The notes under the pieces are model-generated. The model saw only the letters and a program-made list of their open reading frames with translations. It was not told where the DNA came from and did no database searches. A program made the translations under genes and the position numbers. Below, one piece after another: positions 44,807 through 55,493 of a stretch of 64,000 nt of DNA. Position 1 is the stretch's first letter. The number at the start of each line of letters is the position of its first letter. Origin of the DNA: Alloascoidea africana (Eukaryota; Ascomycota; Alloascoideomycetes; Alloascoideales; Alloascoideaceae); NCBI GenBank assembly GCA_030581615.1, contig JAKTTT010000034.1:62001-126000 (forward strand), given 5' to 3'.

Positions 44807-47587
44807 TCAGAGTCCAATGAGTAAGAAAGAGGACAGGGCACCCACGATACCAAGGACAAATGGCATGCTGCTACTTGACAGATTGGATCCATCAGAGCTG
44901 CTTCCTGTCGATATTGTGGGGATTGGTCCTGCTTCAGATGAGGATTTTATGGGTTGGTTTGTATTAGCAGAAGTGGAAATTGTCAATCTTGGAGATGGAG
45001 TTTCTTGGTTGTTTGGACAGTTTTCGACTCCGTGAGAACATGAAGTGACTGTTAGAACGTCTGTTCCGACCTCAACACTAGTGGCAACTGTCAAAGATGG
45101 AGTTTCTGGTTCAGCCTCTGTACTATTGATAGATGGTTGAGATGTTTGGATTGTTATAGGTTTGGAAGTTGGTGTGGTTTCAACAGGAGCGGAAGTAACA
45201 GGAATCTCTGAACCAGGAGAACTTGGTTCGGTTGCCGGTGCTGAAGTAGCAGGGACTTCAGCGCTAGGAGAAGTTGGTTCTGTTGCTGGAGCGGAGGAAA
45301 CAGTGGTTTCTGGAACAGGAGAAGCGGGTCCTGTTGATAGGGCAGAAGTCTCAACAGAAGGTGTAGAACTGGATGAGTGAGTCTTGGTTACAGTCTCATA
45401 AACAATGATGGTCTGAGTTCCAGATTCGCCAGTTTCTGTTGTAGTATATTCAACTGAGGATTCTGTCAAAGATGGAGTAGCTGTCTCTTCTACACCTGTT
45501 CCAGTCTCGGATTCACCAGGACAGAAGGTGGTCAAGATGGTGGTTGTGCTGTCGCTGTAAACTGTCGAAACAATGCTTTCTGTAATGGGCAGAAGAGTTG
45601 GGGATGTTGGAGAAGAAGAATCAGTGCTGCTGGTTTCAGGACTGCTTGGTACAGAATTGGTTTCACTTTCTTCAGGGCAGAATGTGGTCAAGATTGTAGT
45701 CGTGCTGTCGCTGTAAACGGTGGAAACGATTGACTCCGTGATAGGTAAAAGAGTTGGAGATGTTGGAGAAGAAGAGTCGGTATTGGTTACAGGACTGCTA
45801 GATACAGAATTGGATTCACTTTCTTCAGGGCAGAATGTGGTCAAAATTGTAGTCGTGCTGTCGCTATAAACTGTAGAGGTAATGGTTTGTCTGGTAGATG
45901 TGGAAGCAGGAGAAGATTTGGTGCCAGCGCTTGGGGTAACAGTGGACTCAATGCTGCTCTCACTTTCCTCGGGGCAGAATGTAGTCAGGATTGTGGTCGT
46001 ACTGTCACTGTAAACCGTAGAAGTGATGGTTTGTCTGGTAGATGTAGAAGCAGAGGATGAATCGGTTCCAACACTTGGGGTTATAGTGGGCAGAGTAACG
46101 CTGTCGCTTTCTCCTGAGCTGTATGTGGTCCAGGCAGAAGAGGTACTGTTACCGTAACTAGAAGATGAGGCGATGAACGATGAAGAGGAGAAGGAAGAAA
46201 AGTCGCTCGAGGAGAGTCCGCTGGAAGAGGATGAGTAGACTTTAGATGAGCTAGAGGAAACACCAATAGAAGAGGACGAGTAAACATCGGATGAACTTGA
46301 TGGGACACCAGTAGAAGAGCTAGGGTATATAACAGAATCATAGATAGAAGAAGTAACTATGCTTTCTGAAGATCCTGATGAAACGGTAGCAAATGAAGAG
46401 GAAACGGCTGTGCTTTCACTCTCAGAGCAATCTTCAGTGGTTATTGTGGCAGTAGATTGGCTCTGGTAAGAAGAAAGAGAAGAGGATGGGAATTCGCTCT
46501 GAGAGGAAACATCAGTGGTTGAGGCGGAAGAGAATGAAGATTCAGTAAAGCTGGTGAATTCGCTTTCTGTGGCGGAAGAAGTAGGTGGGACCTCAGTGTA
46601 TTGACTCTCGGATGAAGATTCGGAGCATTCCTCGGTGGTAGCGATTGTAGAAGATGGAGGATAGTTGGTGGTAGAAGGAGTGTACTGGGTCTCCGAAGTA
46701 AACCAAGTAGATGAAGACTCGTTCTCGGAGCATTCTTCGGTAGTAGCAGAAGAAGTAGATGGGAACTCAGTGTACTGGCTTTCAGATTCAGAACATTCTT
46801 CGGTCGTGGCTACAGTAGAAGATGGAGGATAGTCGGTGGTAGAAGGAGTGTATTGGCTCTCCGAAGTAAACCAGGTCGATGTAGACTCGCTCTCAGAGCA
46901 TTCCTCAGTTGTAGCAGAAGAAGTAGGTGGGTACTCGGTGTACTGGCTCTCTGTAGATTCGGTGGTGGTATGTTCACATTCAGTGCACTCTCCTTGGGTT
47001 GGAGTAGAAACTGGAGGATATTCAGTGGTAGTAGGAGTGTATTGGCTCTCTGTCTCACTCTCAGAGCAATCCTCAGAAGTTGTAGTTGGAGTGGGAGTGT
47101 ACTCAGTTTCGGAACAATCATCAGTTGTTGTTGTTGTCCAAGCGGTCTCAGACTCGGTCTGTTCTTCGCAACTTTCAGTAGTGGCTGGAGGCTGATCATC
47201 AGTACAGTCTTCAGAAGTCTTTGGGGGACGATGGGTATCATCATCATCGTCGCAGTCCTCTTCACCACTGCCATGGTCATGGTCATGATCACCTCCATTG
47301 CCATGATCTTTATCCCATCCATTACCACCACCGCCAGATTGATCATCATCCTCGCAATCTTCTTCACCACCGTTAGAATGGCCATTACCATTTCCACCAT
47401 TGCCGTGTCCGCCATGACTTCCACCGTAAGTTCTCTTTCCAAGACGTAAAGATTCATCATGGTCGTAATCTTTAGCAGAAACTAGTTTTGGATAACTGTT
47501 TGGAGGATCTAGAGGAAGAGCACTAACGGCTACCAGATTTGCAAATCCAGCTGCAATAGAAGCAATCAATACTTTTGAATACTTCAT
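44807..47587 (-). CDS. Ser/Thr-rich GPI-anchored cell-wall protein with tandem repeats (adhesin-like)
   Basis: The 926-aa protein has a signal peptide (MKYSKVLIASIAAGFANLVA), a likely Kex2 site (LGKR, then TYGG), and a Gly/His/Asp/Cys-rich region of about 80 residues. A very long Ser/Thr/Glu region suited to O-mannosylation follows. The C-terminus (MPFVLGIVGALSSFLLIGL) is hydrophobic after a Ser-rich stretch, as for GPI attachment. Internal repeats: at least three copies of a TTEECSES-type unit in the N-terminal half, and four copies of TVYSDSTTTILTTFCPEESE (DNA about 45510-46020), arranged as two different pairs. No known folded ligand-binding domain is seen, so it may be a structural mannoprotein rather than a true adhesin. 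Confidence 0.82.
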   Translation of the reverse strand: MKYSKVLIASIAAGFANLVAVSALPLDPPNSYPKLVSAKDYDHDESLRLGKRTYGGSHGGHGNGGNGNGHSNGGEEDCEDDDQSGGGGNGWDKDHGNGGDHDHDHGSGEEDCDDDDDTHRPPKTSEDCTDDQPPATTESCEEQTESETAWTTTTTDDCSETEYTPTPTTTSEDCSESETESQYTPTTTEYPPVSTPTQGECTECEHTTTESTESQYTEYPPTSSATTEECSESESTSTWFTSESQYTPSTTDYPPSSTVATTEECSESESQYTEFPSTSSATTEECSENESSSTWFTSETQYTPSTTNYPPSSTIATTEECSESSSESQYTEVPPTSSATESEFTSFTESSFSSASTTDVSSQSEFPSSSLSSYQSQSTATITTEDCSESESTAVSSSFATVSSGSSESIVTSSIYDSVIYPSSSTGVPSSSSDVYSSSSIGVSSSSSKVYSSSSSGLSSSDFSSFSSSSFIASSSSYGNSTSSAWTTYSSGESDSVTLPTITPSVGTDSSSASTSTRQTITSTVYSDSTTTILTTFCPEESESSIESTVTPSAGTKSSPASTSTRQTITSTVYSDSTTTILTTFCPEESESNSVSSSPVTNTDSSSPTSPTLLPITESIVSTVYSDSTTTILTTFCPEESETNSVPSSPETSSTDSSSPTSPTLLPITESIVSTVYSDSTTTILTTFCPGESETGTGVEETATPSLTESSVEYTTTETGESGTQTIIVYETVTKTHSSSSTPSVETSALSTGPASPVPETTVSSAPATEPTSPSAEVPATSAPATEPSSPGSEIPVTSAPVETTPTSKPITIQTSQPSINSTEAEPETPSLTVATSVEVGTDVLTVTSCSHGVENCPNNQETPSPRLTISTSANTNQPIKSSSEAGPIPTISTGSSSDGSNLSSSSMPFVLGIVGALSSFLLIGL

Positions 47588-49943
47588 GGTTGAGATATTT
47601 TTTGAATCAAACGGGTGTATATACTCCAGGTAAACAAACGAAAGATTTCAAATTGAATGAATGAATGAATGATTTTTTGTAATTAAAAAAGAATGAATGA
47701 AAAGAAGGAGCTATGCTTGCTTAATGATTATTTAAAGAAGAGGGAAAAAAGAAAGAAAAAAAAAAAACAAACTTGAGGAAATTCATGTCTTTTTAAAAAG
47801 ACTGGATCTTCCTACCTGTGGGGCAAAAAACTGACAGATACAGAAGCAGGAAGGCACTTTACTGCACATTACAGTGAGTTTTTGAGCTTGATATTTGTGG
47901 CTGAATCATGAGAAAAGCCAATTAATCAAAAGCAGGTACAGAAATAGAAATAGGTAATGAAAGGGCACCAACCATTGAGTCATACTCCCGTTACAAAAAT
48001 AAAACTAATGAGATACACAGGGTATAATGGAAGGGCACGGCGGTGTATTCCAACCTGATACAAGGACCCACTTTTCTTATTTTGTTTTACTGACAAACTT
48101 CCAACCTTAATCGTCTTTCTTTTTTGTCGTGCCTGGGCCTGTACCTGTGCCTGACAGACAGACAAGACAAGACATTGACTACCATAACCCATTTACCAAT
48201 CAATCAGATTGGTTGTTTTTATGCATGTTTGTACGTGGCTTGGATTGGATTGAGAACTGGAGGAACATGGAAATAAAAAAGGTTCAAAACTACATATATG
48301 CCCGTGTCTATCAATTAAATTCAATCATATAATAATAGGTCTCTAGAATTTCTTCCAATTGCTTTTTTGTACTTGTAGATGTACAAAATCAAGAATAGAA
48401 TTTTTCTAATCGTATCCTGTTTGTGTTCCATTCTATTTTCACAAGTCAAGAATGAAGATAACAAGAAAGAAGAGAAATTCATCTATCCAATGAGAAATAG
48501 TCCAATCTAGAATTAAAAAAAAAAAAAGACAATGCAAAATCTTGTAATAGGCATGCAATGTTAAGCTATGCAGATCATTATTTTGAGCACTTTTTGGGGG
48601 GGAATTTCGGAGTCCAAAATACCCCAAACGAAAAACCGAAAACAAATTTGAAGGATGAGAGATGCAAAAGAAGAATATACCAAAACAAAATCTATTTTTA
48701 TAAATGTAGTGAGTACAATGTTGTATAACGTGTAACATTATTTCATTTTATACAAAAAAAAAAAAAAGTGGCTTTTTTGTGTACTTTGCCACTTTTCCAA
48801 TGGAAAAATACCTGGAAATTTCCTTTTGTTTCCAAATTATCCCACTTTTCCAAACCATATTCATCCCCTTATTTTCTTGTTTCCGTTTCTATTTTTACAA
48901 AAATCTTGATGATGTATGGTGGTGGTATGTTTGGGATTAATTTATTACCGCATTGGGCAAAAAAGATTAGACCGTTTAGGGTAAAAAAATCACTGAACTG
49001 TGCATTCAACCAATCTTTTCTTATCTTGGATTGTATTTTTTTTTCTTATTTGACCTAGTTCAATTCTAATCTCTAGTTGATCCAATTCTTTTTTAAAAAT
49101 CATAAATGTTGGTAAAAATGACTGCTAATAACATGTCGTTAGTGAGTGACGTTTAGAACTAAAAAAGAATGAGGTAATTGGATAACCGTTCAACGGTCAA
49201 GTATGTTTTAAACTTCACACAATGTGGCCCACTTTTAATCCCCCTTTCTAACTTATCCATCCACCCGCCCGCCTGTCTCCTTGTATTAATGTCTGTATGT
49301 GTGTTAGAATGTACATTAGCCCCCAATGCACAAATAAACTTTATGTGTGGATCAGAATTTCTGTCAAGATGTCATTTCTGATGTTTCACAAGTTGCTGAT
49401 GTGTGTACGCAACGGATTTCTATCCAAATGCCAATGTCAATGCTAATGCTATTTTGTTTTATTTTTAGTATCAACAAACATTTGATCGGTGTTATTCAAT
49501 TGGTCCAGATTCCGCTGTTTCATAATCCATAGGGTTTGATCTAAAAGCCACAACGTTTTTTTGCATTCTTTTATCTTTGACTTGTCAACATCTTCACATT
49601 AAAAGAAAGAAAGGAAAAAAAAAAAAATAAGTTATTATTTGAGTTATATAAGTAAAAGAAATTTTTGAAGTTTTACTTTTTATTAGTATTAGTATTTTTT
49701 TTTTTTTTGAATCGTATTTAGAATCTTTCGTTGCTTTCATACTGCAAAAAGTCCATCAACACAAAAAAGGGGGGGGGAAAGGTGAAAAGCGAAAAATAAC
49801 TAATAGATACCTAAGTTTTTTATGAGAAACAGAATGTCAATTCCTAACTTCTCAAAAAATTACAAACGTCATATATCATGAAAGGAACAAAAACAAAAAC
49901 AAAACAGAATAGTCAAACAGTAAAAGGATAGGGGGAGAAAGGT
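47588..49943. other. 2.36 kb intergenic region upstream of the cell-wall protein gene
   Basis: This is AT-rich DNA between the MEP2-type stop and the cell-wall protein start. It contains a TATATA element 30-40 bp before the ATG (47616-47624), a TGAA tetranucleotide repeat (47653-47672), long A-runs (47757, 48517, 48752, 49615) and a G9 run (49769). No coding frame is convincing. Its length fits a heavily regulated surface-protein promoter. Confidence 0.5.
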
Positions 49944-51392
49944 TTAAGCCTTTGGTTCTTGATTACCATGGGCAAAAGAACTTGAACTATCCTTTGGTTC
50001 AGCTTCGATTTTGGGGACTTCCACAACAGCTTTTGAACGTAAAGGACCAAATTCCAAAGTTCCTTCTTCAGTTTGATAAGTGAACTCACCAATTTGGACC
50101 AAATCTGTTCCCAATTCAATTTCATCATCTTCCAATCTGATTTTCAAAAAGGGAATGTGGTTCATGATGAAAAGAATGATGGAGGAAACGACAAATGACC
50201 AGGCCAAAGTGGAAGTGGCAGCTGCCAATTGATATCCCAATTGAACATAGTGGTGGTTTAACCAACCACCGTCAATTTCAGTAGATCCATCAAGAGCGGC
50301 AATGTAATCAGCGGCAAATAGACCAGTAAGAATGGATCCAACAAATCCGCCGACTCCGTGTAAAGCGAAAACATCCATACCATCATCGATTCTAAGTATA
50401 CTCTTCAAGTCCACAGCAAAATTGCAAAAAAACCCGGCCAAAACTCCAATGGGGACGGCAAAATAAACGGGGACAAAGCCTGCTCCAGGAGTGATACCTA
50501 CCAAACCTGCAATTGCACCACTGCACATTCCAACAGTGGTCCATTTTCTGCCTGCTCTGAAATAATCGACAAACATCCATGTGAGAGCACCACAGGCAGC
50601 AGCCAGATTTGTGTTGACACATGCGTAGAATCCTCTGATTGTTGCGTTCCCAGAAGAACCACCGTTGAAACCAAACCATCCAAACCATAGAAAGATTGTT
50701 CCAAAGACAACGGATGTGACTGAATGGGGTCTATATTTGGGCATGTTTCTTCCAGACACCGGATCCTTTCTCTTACCTAGGAAAAGAGCATATGCCAGAG
50801 CACCTGCTCCACTGCTCATGTGAACAGGACCACCACCAGCAAAGTCGAGAGCGCCCATTGTGGCCAACCAACCATTTGCGTTCCATGTCCATTCAGCAAT
50901 GGGACAGTAAACAACGGTGATCCAGATGAAGAGGAAGATCATCATGGGGGCAAGTCTTGCTCGTTCACAAGCGCCACCAAGCATCAGAATGCCAGTGACG
51001 CAGGCAAACATGCCTTGGAAGAAGCAAAAGACGATATCGGGGACACGGCCAGCTGGAGCGCCGAGGACCTCTTTGAGACAAAAGTTTTGCATTGTGCCGA
51101 GGAAGTTGGAGGCATCATGGGCAAACACGAGGGAATAGCCCCAGAAGAACCACTGGAAGCTGACGAGAGAGGCAGCCATGATGGAGGCCCATAGCAGGGA
51201 GAGAGCGTGGCGTTTGCGGGCGAGTCCCGAGTAGAGAAGGCCAATGCCAGGAATCATGATCCATACCAGCACACCGGAGGTCATGACCCAGACCATGTCT
51301 GCGAGGTCGTACTGGACGTTGAGGTCGACTTCGAGAGAGTTGCCTCCGGTGCCCGTGCCTGTGATGCCGGAAGGGAGGGCTGTTGCGTCCAT
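49944..51392 (-). CDS. MEP2: Ammonium transporter, Mep2 type
   Basis: This Amt/Mep/Rh channel-like transporter carries ammonium across the plasma membrane. The protein is 482 aa with about 11 TM segments. Family motifs include ADMVWVMTSGVLVWIMIPGI, WTWNANGWLATMGALDFAGG and GIGLLYSGL. The twin pore histidines are His191 (GGPVHMSS) and His345 (ALHGVGGF). The first His is the feature separating Mep2 from Mep1/Mep3, which have Glu there. Mep2 also signals nitrogen limitation for filamentous growth in yeasts. The cytoplasmic tail is acidic and Ser-rich near the end. The 5' part of the gene is GC-richer than the 3' part. Confidence 0.93.
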   Translation of the reverse strand: MDATALPSGITGTGTGGNSLEVDLNVQYDLADMVWVMTSGVLVWIMIPGIGLLYSGLARKRHALSLLWASIMAASLVSFQWFFWGYSLVFAHDASNFLGTMQNFCLKEVLGAPAGRVPDIVFCFFQGMFACVTGILMLGGACERARLAPMMIFLFIWITVVYCPIAEWTWNANGWLATMGALDFAGGGPVHMSSGAGALAYALFLGKRKDPVSGRNMPKYRPHSVTSVVFGTIFLWFGWFGFNGGSSGNATIRGFYACVNTNLAAACGALTWMFVDYFRAGRKWTTVGMCSGAIAGLVGITPGAGFVPVYFAVPIGVLAGFFCNFAVDLKSILRIDDGMDVFALHGVGGFVGSILTGLFAADYIAALDGSTEIDGGWLNHHYVQLGYQLAAATSTLAWSFVVSSIILFIMNHIPFLKIRLEDDEIELGTDLVQIGEFTYQTEEGTLEFGPLRSKAVVEVPKIEAEPKDSSSSFAHGNQEPKA

Positions 51393-51513
51393 GTTGAGAG
51401 GGAGAGCTTGTGAGAGGCGATAGGAGAATTACGAGGGAGTGCGAGTTCACGCAGGGTTCACGATCCAGCGGGCTAGGAGGGAAAAGAGAAGGATGGAAGG
51501 CAGCGGCCCCGGC

Positions 51514-51522
51514 AATATATAG
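51514..51522 (-). promoter_or_regulatory. TATA box of the MEP2-type gene
   Basis: On the minus strand the sequence reads CTATATATT, about 122 bp before the MEP2-type start codon, inside otherwise GC-rich DNA. The position suits a yeast TATA element. Confidence 0.5.
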
Positions 51523-51674
51523 CTGCCAGAATCAGAATCAGAATCAGAAATTAGAATCAGAAATCAGAATTAGAGAAGCAGGACGTGCAAGCTGAGAGGC
51601 CCAGCCAGAGACTCCCGCTCAGGCCCTTTGCCAGCCAAGCGCCAGCCCGAAAGCGAAAGCGAAAGAGCTGCGAA

Positions 51675-51685
51675 GATAAGATAAG
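51675..51685. promoter_or_regulatory. Double GATA-factor site upstream of the MEP2-type gene
   Basis: GATAAGATAAG contains two overlapping GATAAG sites, the target of Gln3/Gat1/AreA-type factors, about 285 bp before the start codon. Ammonium transporter genes are classical targets of nitrogen catabolite repression, so function here is likely. Confidence 0.65.
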
Positions 51686-52247
51686 CGCTGCTCTCCCGGC
51701 ACATGCAACTTTTGGGGTCTTCTCACGTCGCCCGGCGCTGAGCTCCGCGACGTCTCTACGGTCCTACGGTCCTGGCGCCTGAGGCCTTAGGCCTGAGGCC
51801 CGAGCCACGAGCCACAAGCGGACGTGGATGCGAACGAACAACAGCTCCTTCTGGCATGTCTCACCCACTTGTCACTTTTCCACTTTTGTAGAGTTCTTTT
51901 CTTTCTGTCAAAAAAACTAAAGAATGTACACCCGTACGCCCCTTGATAGGGGAGATAACGCACCCCACGACCCGCCAGCCAATCACAGCGGCGCGCGCTA
52001 TCTGGCGGGTGTGCGGGTGTTTGATTTACACTTGGCCAGATAACAAAAAAAACTGGAAATTTGGAAATTAGAAATTAGAAATTGGGCAATCTCAACTCGT
52101 TTAGCCTTTTGCAATCTCAATCTTAATCTCAATCTCCCAAAAAGCTTCTTTTCTATTTTGTTTCTTTTTTCTACCCTGCAAAAAAATAAAAATAAACAAA
52201 AAGCCGCGCGCGTGCGCGTGCGCGTCCGCTTATGTAAAAGATCAAGC

Positions 52248-54000
52248 TCACGGTCTCAGTCTGCGCGGGTCACGGGGGAACAGGCTGGCTCTTCTAATAT
52301 TCTTTAGTCCCAGATAAAACATGACGACTCGTTCCAGTCCAATACCGCCGCCTCCATGGGGTGGACAAGCGTTAGTGAAAGCGTTCACGTAGTCGGAAAG
52401 TCCCGGTCCTGTTGGATCCACTTCATGAGCCTTCATTCTCTCTGCCAAAAAATTCGGATCGTGAATACGTTGAGCACCACTTAAAATCTCCTCACCTCTC
52501 ATGAAAAAATCATAAGAATTTGAATATCTCGAATCTTCTGCATCTGGCATTGTATAGAAAGGTCGAATTGCCAATGGGAATTTGTCCAAAATGTAGAAAT
52601 CAGTATCGTATTTATCACGAACAATACGTCCCAATCTTTTTTCATTTTCCGTTGATAAATCATCAAAATCTCCAATATCGGTGACTCCATCCGCCCTCAA
52701 CAATTCAATTCCTTCTTTAAAAGGAATACGAATCATCTTCCCATCTTTAGGCAATTTGAATTCTTCCACTGGGTATTGTTTCCTAACGATATCGATCTCT
52801 TTACCATATCGATTTCGAAGTTCACTAAAGATGAAAATGAACAATTCAATCAACATTGTTATAACTTCGTCATAATGTTCTTCAAATGCCATTTCCAAAT
52901 CCAACCCTACAAACTCCGTCATATGACGATGAGTATTTGAATTTTCGGCTCGGAAAACAGGAGCAATTTCAAAAACTTTTTCAAAATCTCCAGAAATCAA
53001 CATTTGTTTATACAATTGAGGAGATTGGGCCAAAAATGCAGATCCTTTGAAATATGTAACTTCAAAAACATTCGCTCCGGATTCTGAAGCAGCTGCCAAT
53101 AATTTGGGTGTATGGATCTCAACAAACCCCTGTTTGACCAAAAATTCTCGGAAAAGTGCACATACACCGGCCTGAATTTTGAAAATTGCTTGGTTTGTGG
53201 TTGTTCTTAAATCAATCACACGGTTATCAAGTCTGGTATCCAAATTAACAACAGGTAATCCCAAAATTTCCGCCTGTTCTTCACTTCTTGAAGCATCCTC
53301 GATTAAAACGGGGAGTTGAGGAGGTGCAGCACTAATCACAAACAATTTCGAAACTTCAAGTTCAAATTGTGAAACACTGGCACTACTAATCTCTTCAGGT
53401 GATTTTCTCAATGTACCGGTGACGAGAACAATACTTTCTAATGCAACCTGTTGAGCGAATTTGTTCAATCCCTTTTGAGTAACAACCGCTTGAATTGTAT
53501 CATATTGTTGACGTAACAATAAAAACCCCAATTTCGAAGAAGTTGCTCTACTTGAATGAACACGCGCTCTCAAAGTAATTTCTTCGCCTTCAAAATTCTC
53601 AGGCTTTTGCAAAATTTCAACAAGTTTGGTTCTTTTAATACCTGTTTTGCTGGTTGCAGAACTCTGATTCAATGGTAAAATACCATAGTTTTCGGAACCC
53701 AATTCCTCCTCACGTTGTCTCTCCGCTGCCTCTTTAGCAAGACGATCTGCAATTTCCTTCTTTTTTTTTTCCTTTTCTTGTTTAGCAAGTAGTTTTTTCA
53801 ACCCTTTTTTGGATAATGGTTGTCCATTCTCACTAGGGGGGGTGCACATCACCGATCCATTGTCAGAATTGAAGAAGAAAAAAAAGCAGTACCTAAAAAC
53901 ATATAAGATCTTACTCCAAATAAACAGGTTGAGATGTGGATTCACCAGAAGTCTCGGAAACAGATAGGTTTTCAACCCCTTGACTCAACTTTTCGCTCAT
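52248..54000 (-). CDS. DPS1: Cytosolic aspartyl-tRNA synthetase (Dps1), two exons
   Basis: This class IIb synthetase charges tRNA-Asp. Exon 1 is 54000-53915 and exon 2 is 53832-52248, giving 556 aa (S. cerevisiae: 557). The intron has donor GTAAGA and acceptor CCTAG. Without it the frame reads through a Phe-rich stretch that is clearly intronic. The N-terminus is the lysine-rich helix (KKGLKKLLAKQEKEKKKKEI) that aids tRNA binding in yeast. An OB-fold follows (ITLRARVHSSRATSSKLGFL), then class II motif 2 (FRAENSNTHRHMTEF) and motif 3 (GGIGLERVVMFYLGL). It ends with the family tail FPRDPRRLRP. Confidence 0.95.
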
Positions 54001-54103
54001 GATGTACTAAATGAATCATAAATTTTGACCAGAACACAAAATTTAACACGCAAAAACCAACCACGAGATGGCATACACCCACACACCCATGCTGAGGGTG
54101 TCC

Positions 54104-55261
54104 CTATATCCCGGGTAACCGCCAGATTTGGAGCACTTTGTCGTAGAAACTACACGTGACGCACGTCCGGGTATCCAGCCAAGAACCTCCATAGACCATG
54201 CTTGTATGGCCCTGTTGTAATCTTGCAACTGGTTTTACAACCGACTCGTTGTGGGATTCTAGCACGGCAGCTCCGTTGTACATACAACAGGCGAGTAAAC
54301 GGTTTGTGCCATGATTGGGACATGGTATAAGGCGCCAGACCCCACCACCAAGATTGAGACGTTCAACTACTCTTGGGATATTGTAAGGTTGAAGGGTTGA
54401 TCCAGGGATCATACGTAGATCAACCGAGCAAAGTGTATCATCGTATGCTCCTGTCCATAGTTGATTAGGACTACAGTCGTCCATCCAACCTGAACCACTA
54501 GGTAAAATTGAAGTGATCCCTGCGGAATGAAGTTTTGGTCTTGACCAGATTTGTCCCCGGGTTCGTGTATCATGGGCTATAAGAACCGCATCATCACCAC
54601 CTGAAAACACCACATTGCTGAGATTTCCCATCCCGTATGATGCAATCCAGGATTCTAAACTATGTGATGATTCGAATGTGTTCTCAACATGAAGGCAATC
54701 TGATCTGATTCGAGCAGTATGTACAGTTCCATCCGTCAATGTTAACAACAATTGTTGAGAATTTGGATCTGGATTGAAAGAAAGTGAAAGAATGAGTAGT
54801 GAATCATCAAACAATGTTTCATTTGCAATTTTCCGAATTTGTAGTGTATCGTAATCAAGTCTCCATAACATCACATTGCCTTTTGAATGAGCACTGGCTA
54901 TCAGAGTTTTATCCACTGGTGAAAACTTGACATCCAGAATTGAGGAATCTGTTTCCATAGAACATAATAATTTTCTAAAAAAATATGTGTACAGTTAGTG
55001 GTAGTCAACCCCCAAAATAGTAAAGTATAGAGATGCTTACAATTTGTCATTCGATTGAGTATCATTTAAATCCCCAACTTGATACAGATCCAAAGTCCCC
55101 CATCTTGATCCATCATCCTTCTCCAATTGATATGTCCCAACGACAATTAGAGAGTTGTCACCTGGAGTCACCAATACCGTACATGGAGGAATCTTCACCG
55201 TTGTTCGTGAAATGGGCTCCAGTTCCAGTTCCAGTTCCAATTCCAGTTCCAGTTCTGTCAT
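54104..55261 (-). CDS. DPH7: Diphthine methyltransferase-type WD40 protein Dph7 (Rrt2), two exons
   Basis: Dph7 removes a methyl ester during diphthamide formation on elongation factor 2. Exon 1 is 55261-55041 and exon 2 is 54974-54104, giving 363 aa. The intron has donor GTAAGC, branch CACTAAC and acceptor TTTAG. Joining gives VVGTYQL, GTLDLYQV and SSILDVKFSP in family order. Later motifs are WTGAYDDTLCSVDLR and the signature LGGGVWRL, then GSWLDTRTCVTCSFYDKVLQ. The N-terminus starts MTELELELELELELEP, a Leu-Glu repeat encoded by a GGAACT tandem tract, which is unusual for the family. The stop lies 103 bp from the DPS1 start on the same strand. Confidence 0.88.
55221..55258. repeat. GGAACT hexanucleotide tandem tract in the DPH7 5' coding end
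   Basis: About six units of TCCAGT/TCCAAT (GGAACT on the coding strand) encode an Leu-Glu dipeptide run right after the start codon. This is a short microsatellite with one variant unit. Confidence 0.85.
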
Positions 55262-55493
55262 ATCTTTTCAAATTCTTTTTGGTGGTCCCTCCTTCTTTAT
55301 GGACATTGGTGGTGGTTGCACAAAAATACCACGTGACCATTTTCAGTGTTTACTTTTTTCTATTGGATCGTGACAACTGCGACCAGCACATCACTTTTGT
55401 TTCTGTTCCATACACTCTGATCTGTTCCAGGTCCACAAATTCAGATACCACTACGACTTTTGAGCAAAAGAAAAACTTTGACGAATAGAGAAT

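Larger units (their letters stand above)
51393..52247. other. Intergenic region between the MEP2-type gene and DPS1
   Basis: This 855 bp holds the MEP2-type promoter (GATA sites, TATA box) and the DPS1 3' UTR. It includes imperfect AGAATC repeats (51529-51572), a GC-rich block (51590-51840), a CCAATCA element (51980-51986) and an alternating C/G-rich purine-pyrimidine tract (52205-52225). No gene is seen. Confidence 0.55.

Noticed and set aside
53833-53975. N-terminal extension of the DPS1 frame with many Phe and Tyr
   Set aside because: It is the intron read in frame. Splicing to the ATG at 54000 gives the expected acidic-then-basic N-terminus and the family length.
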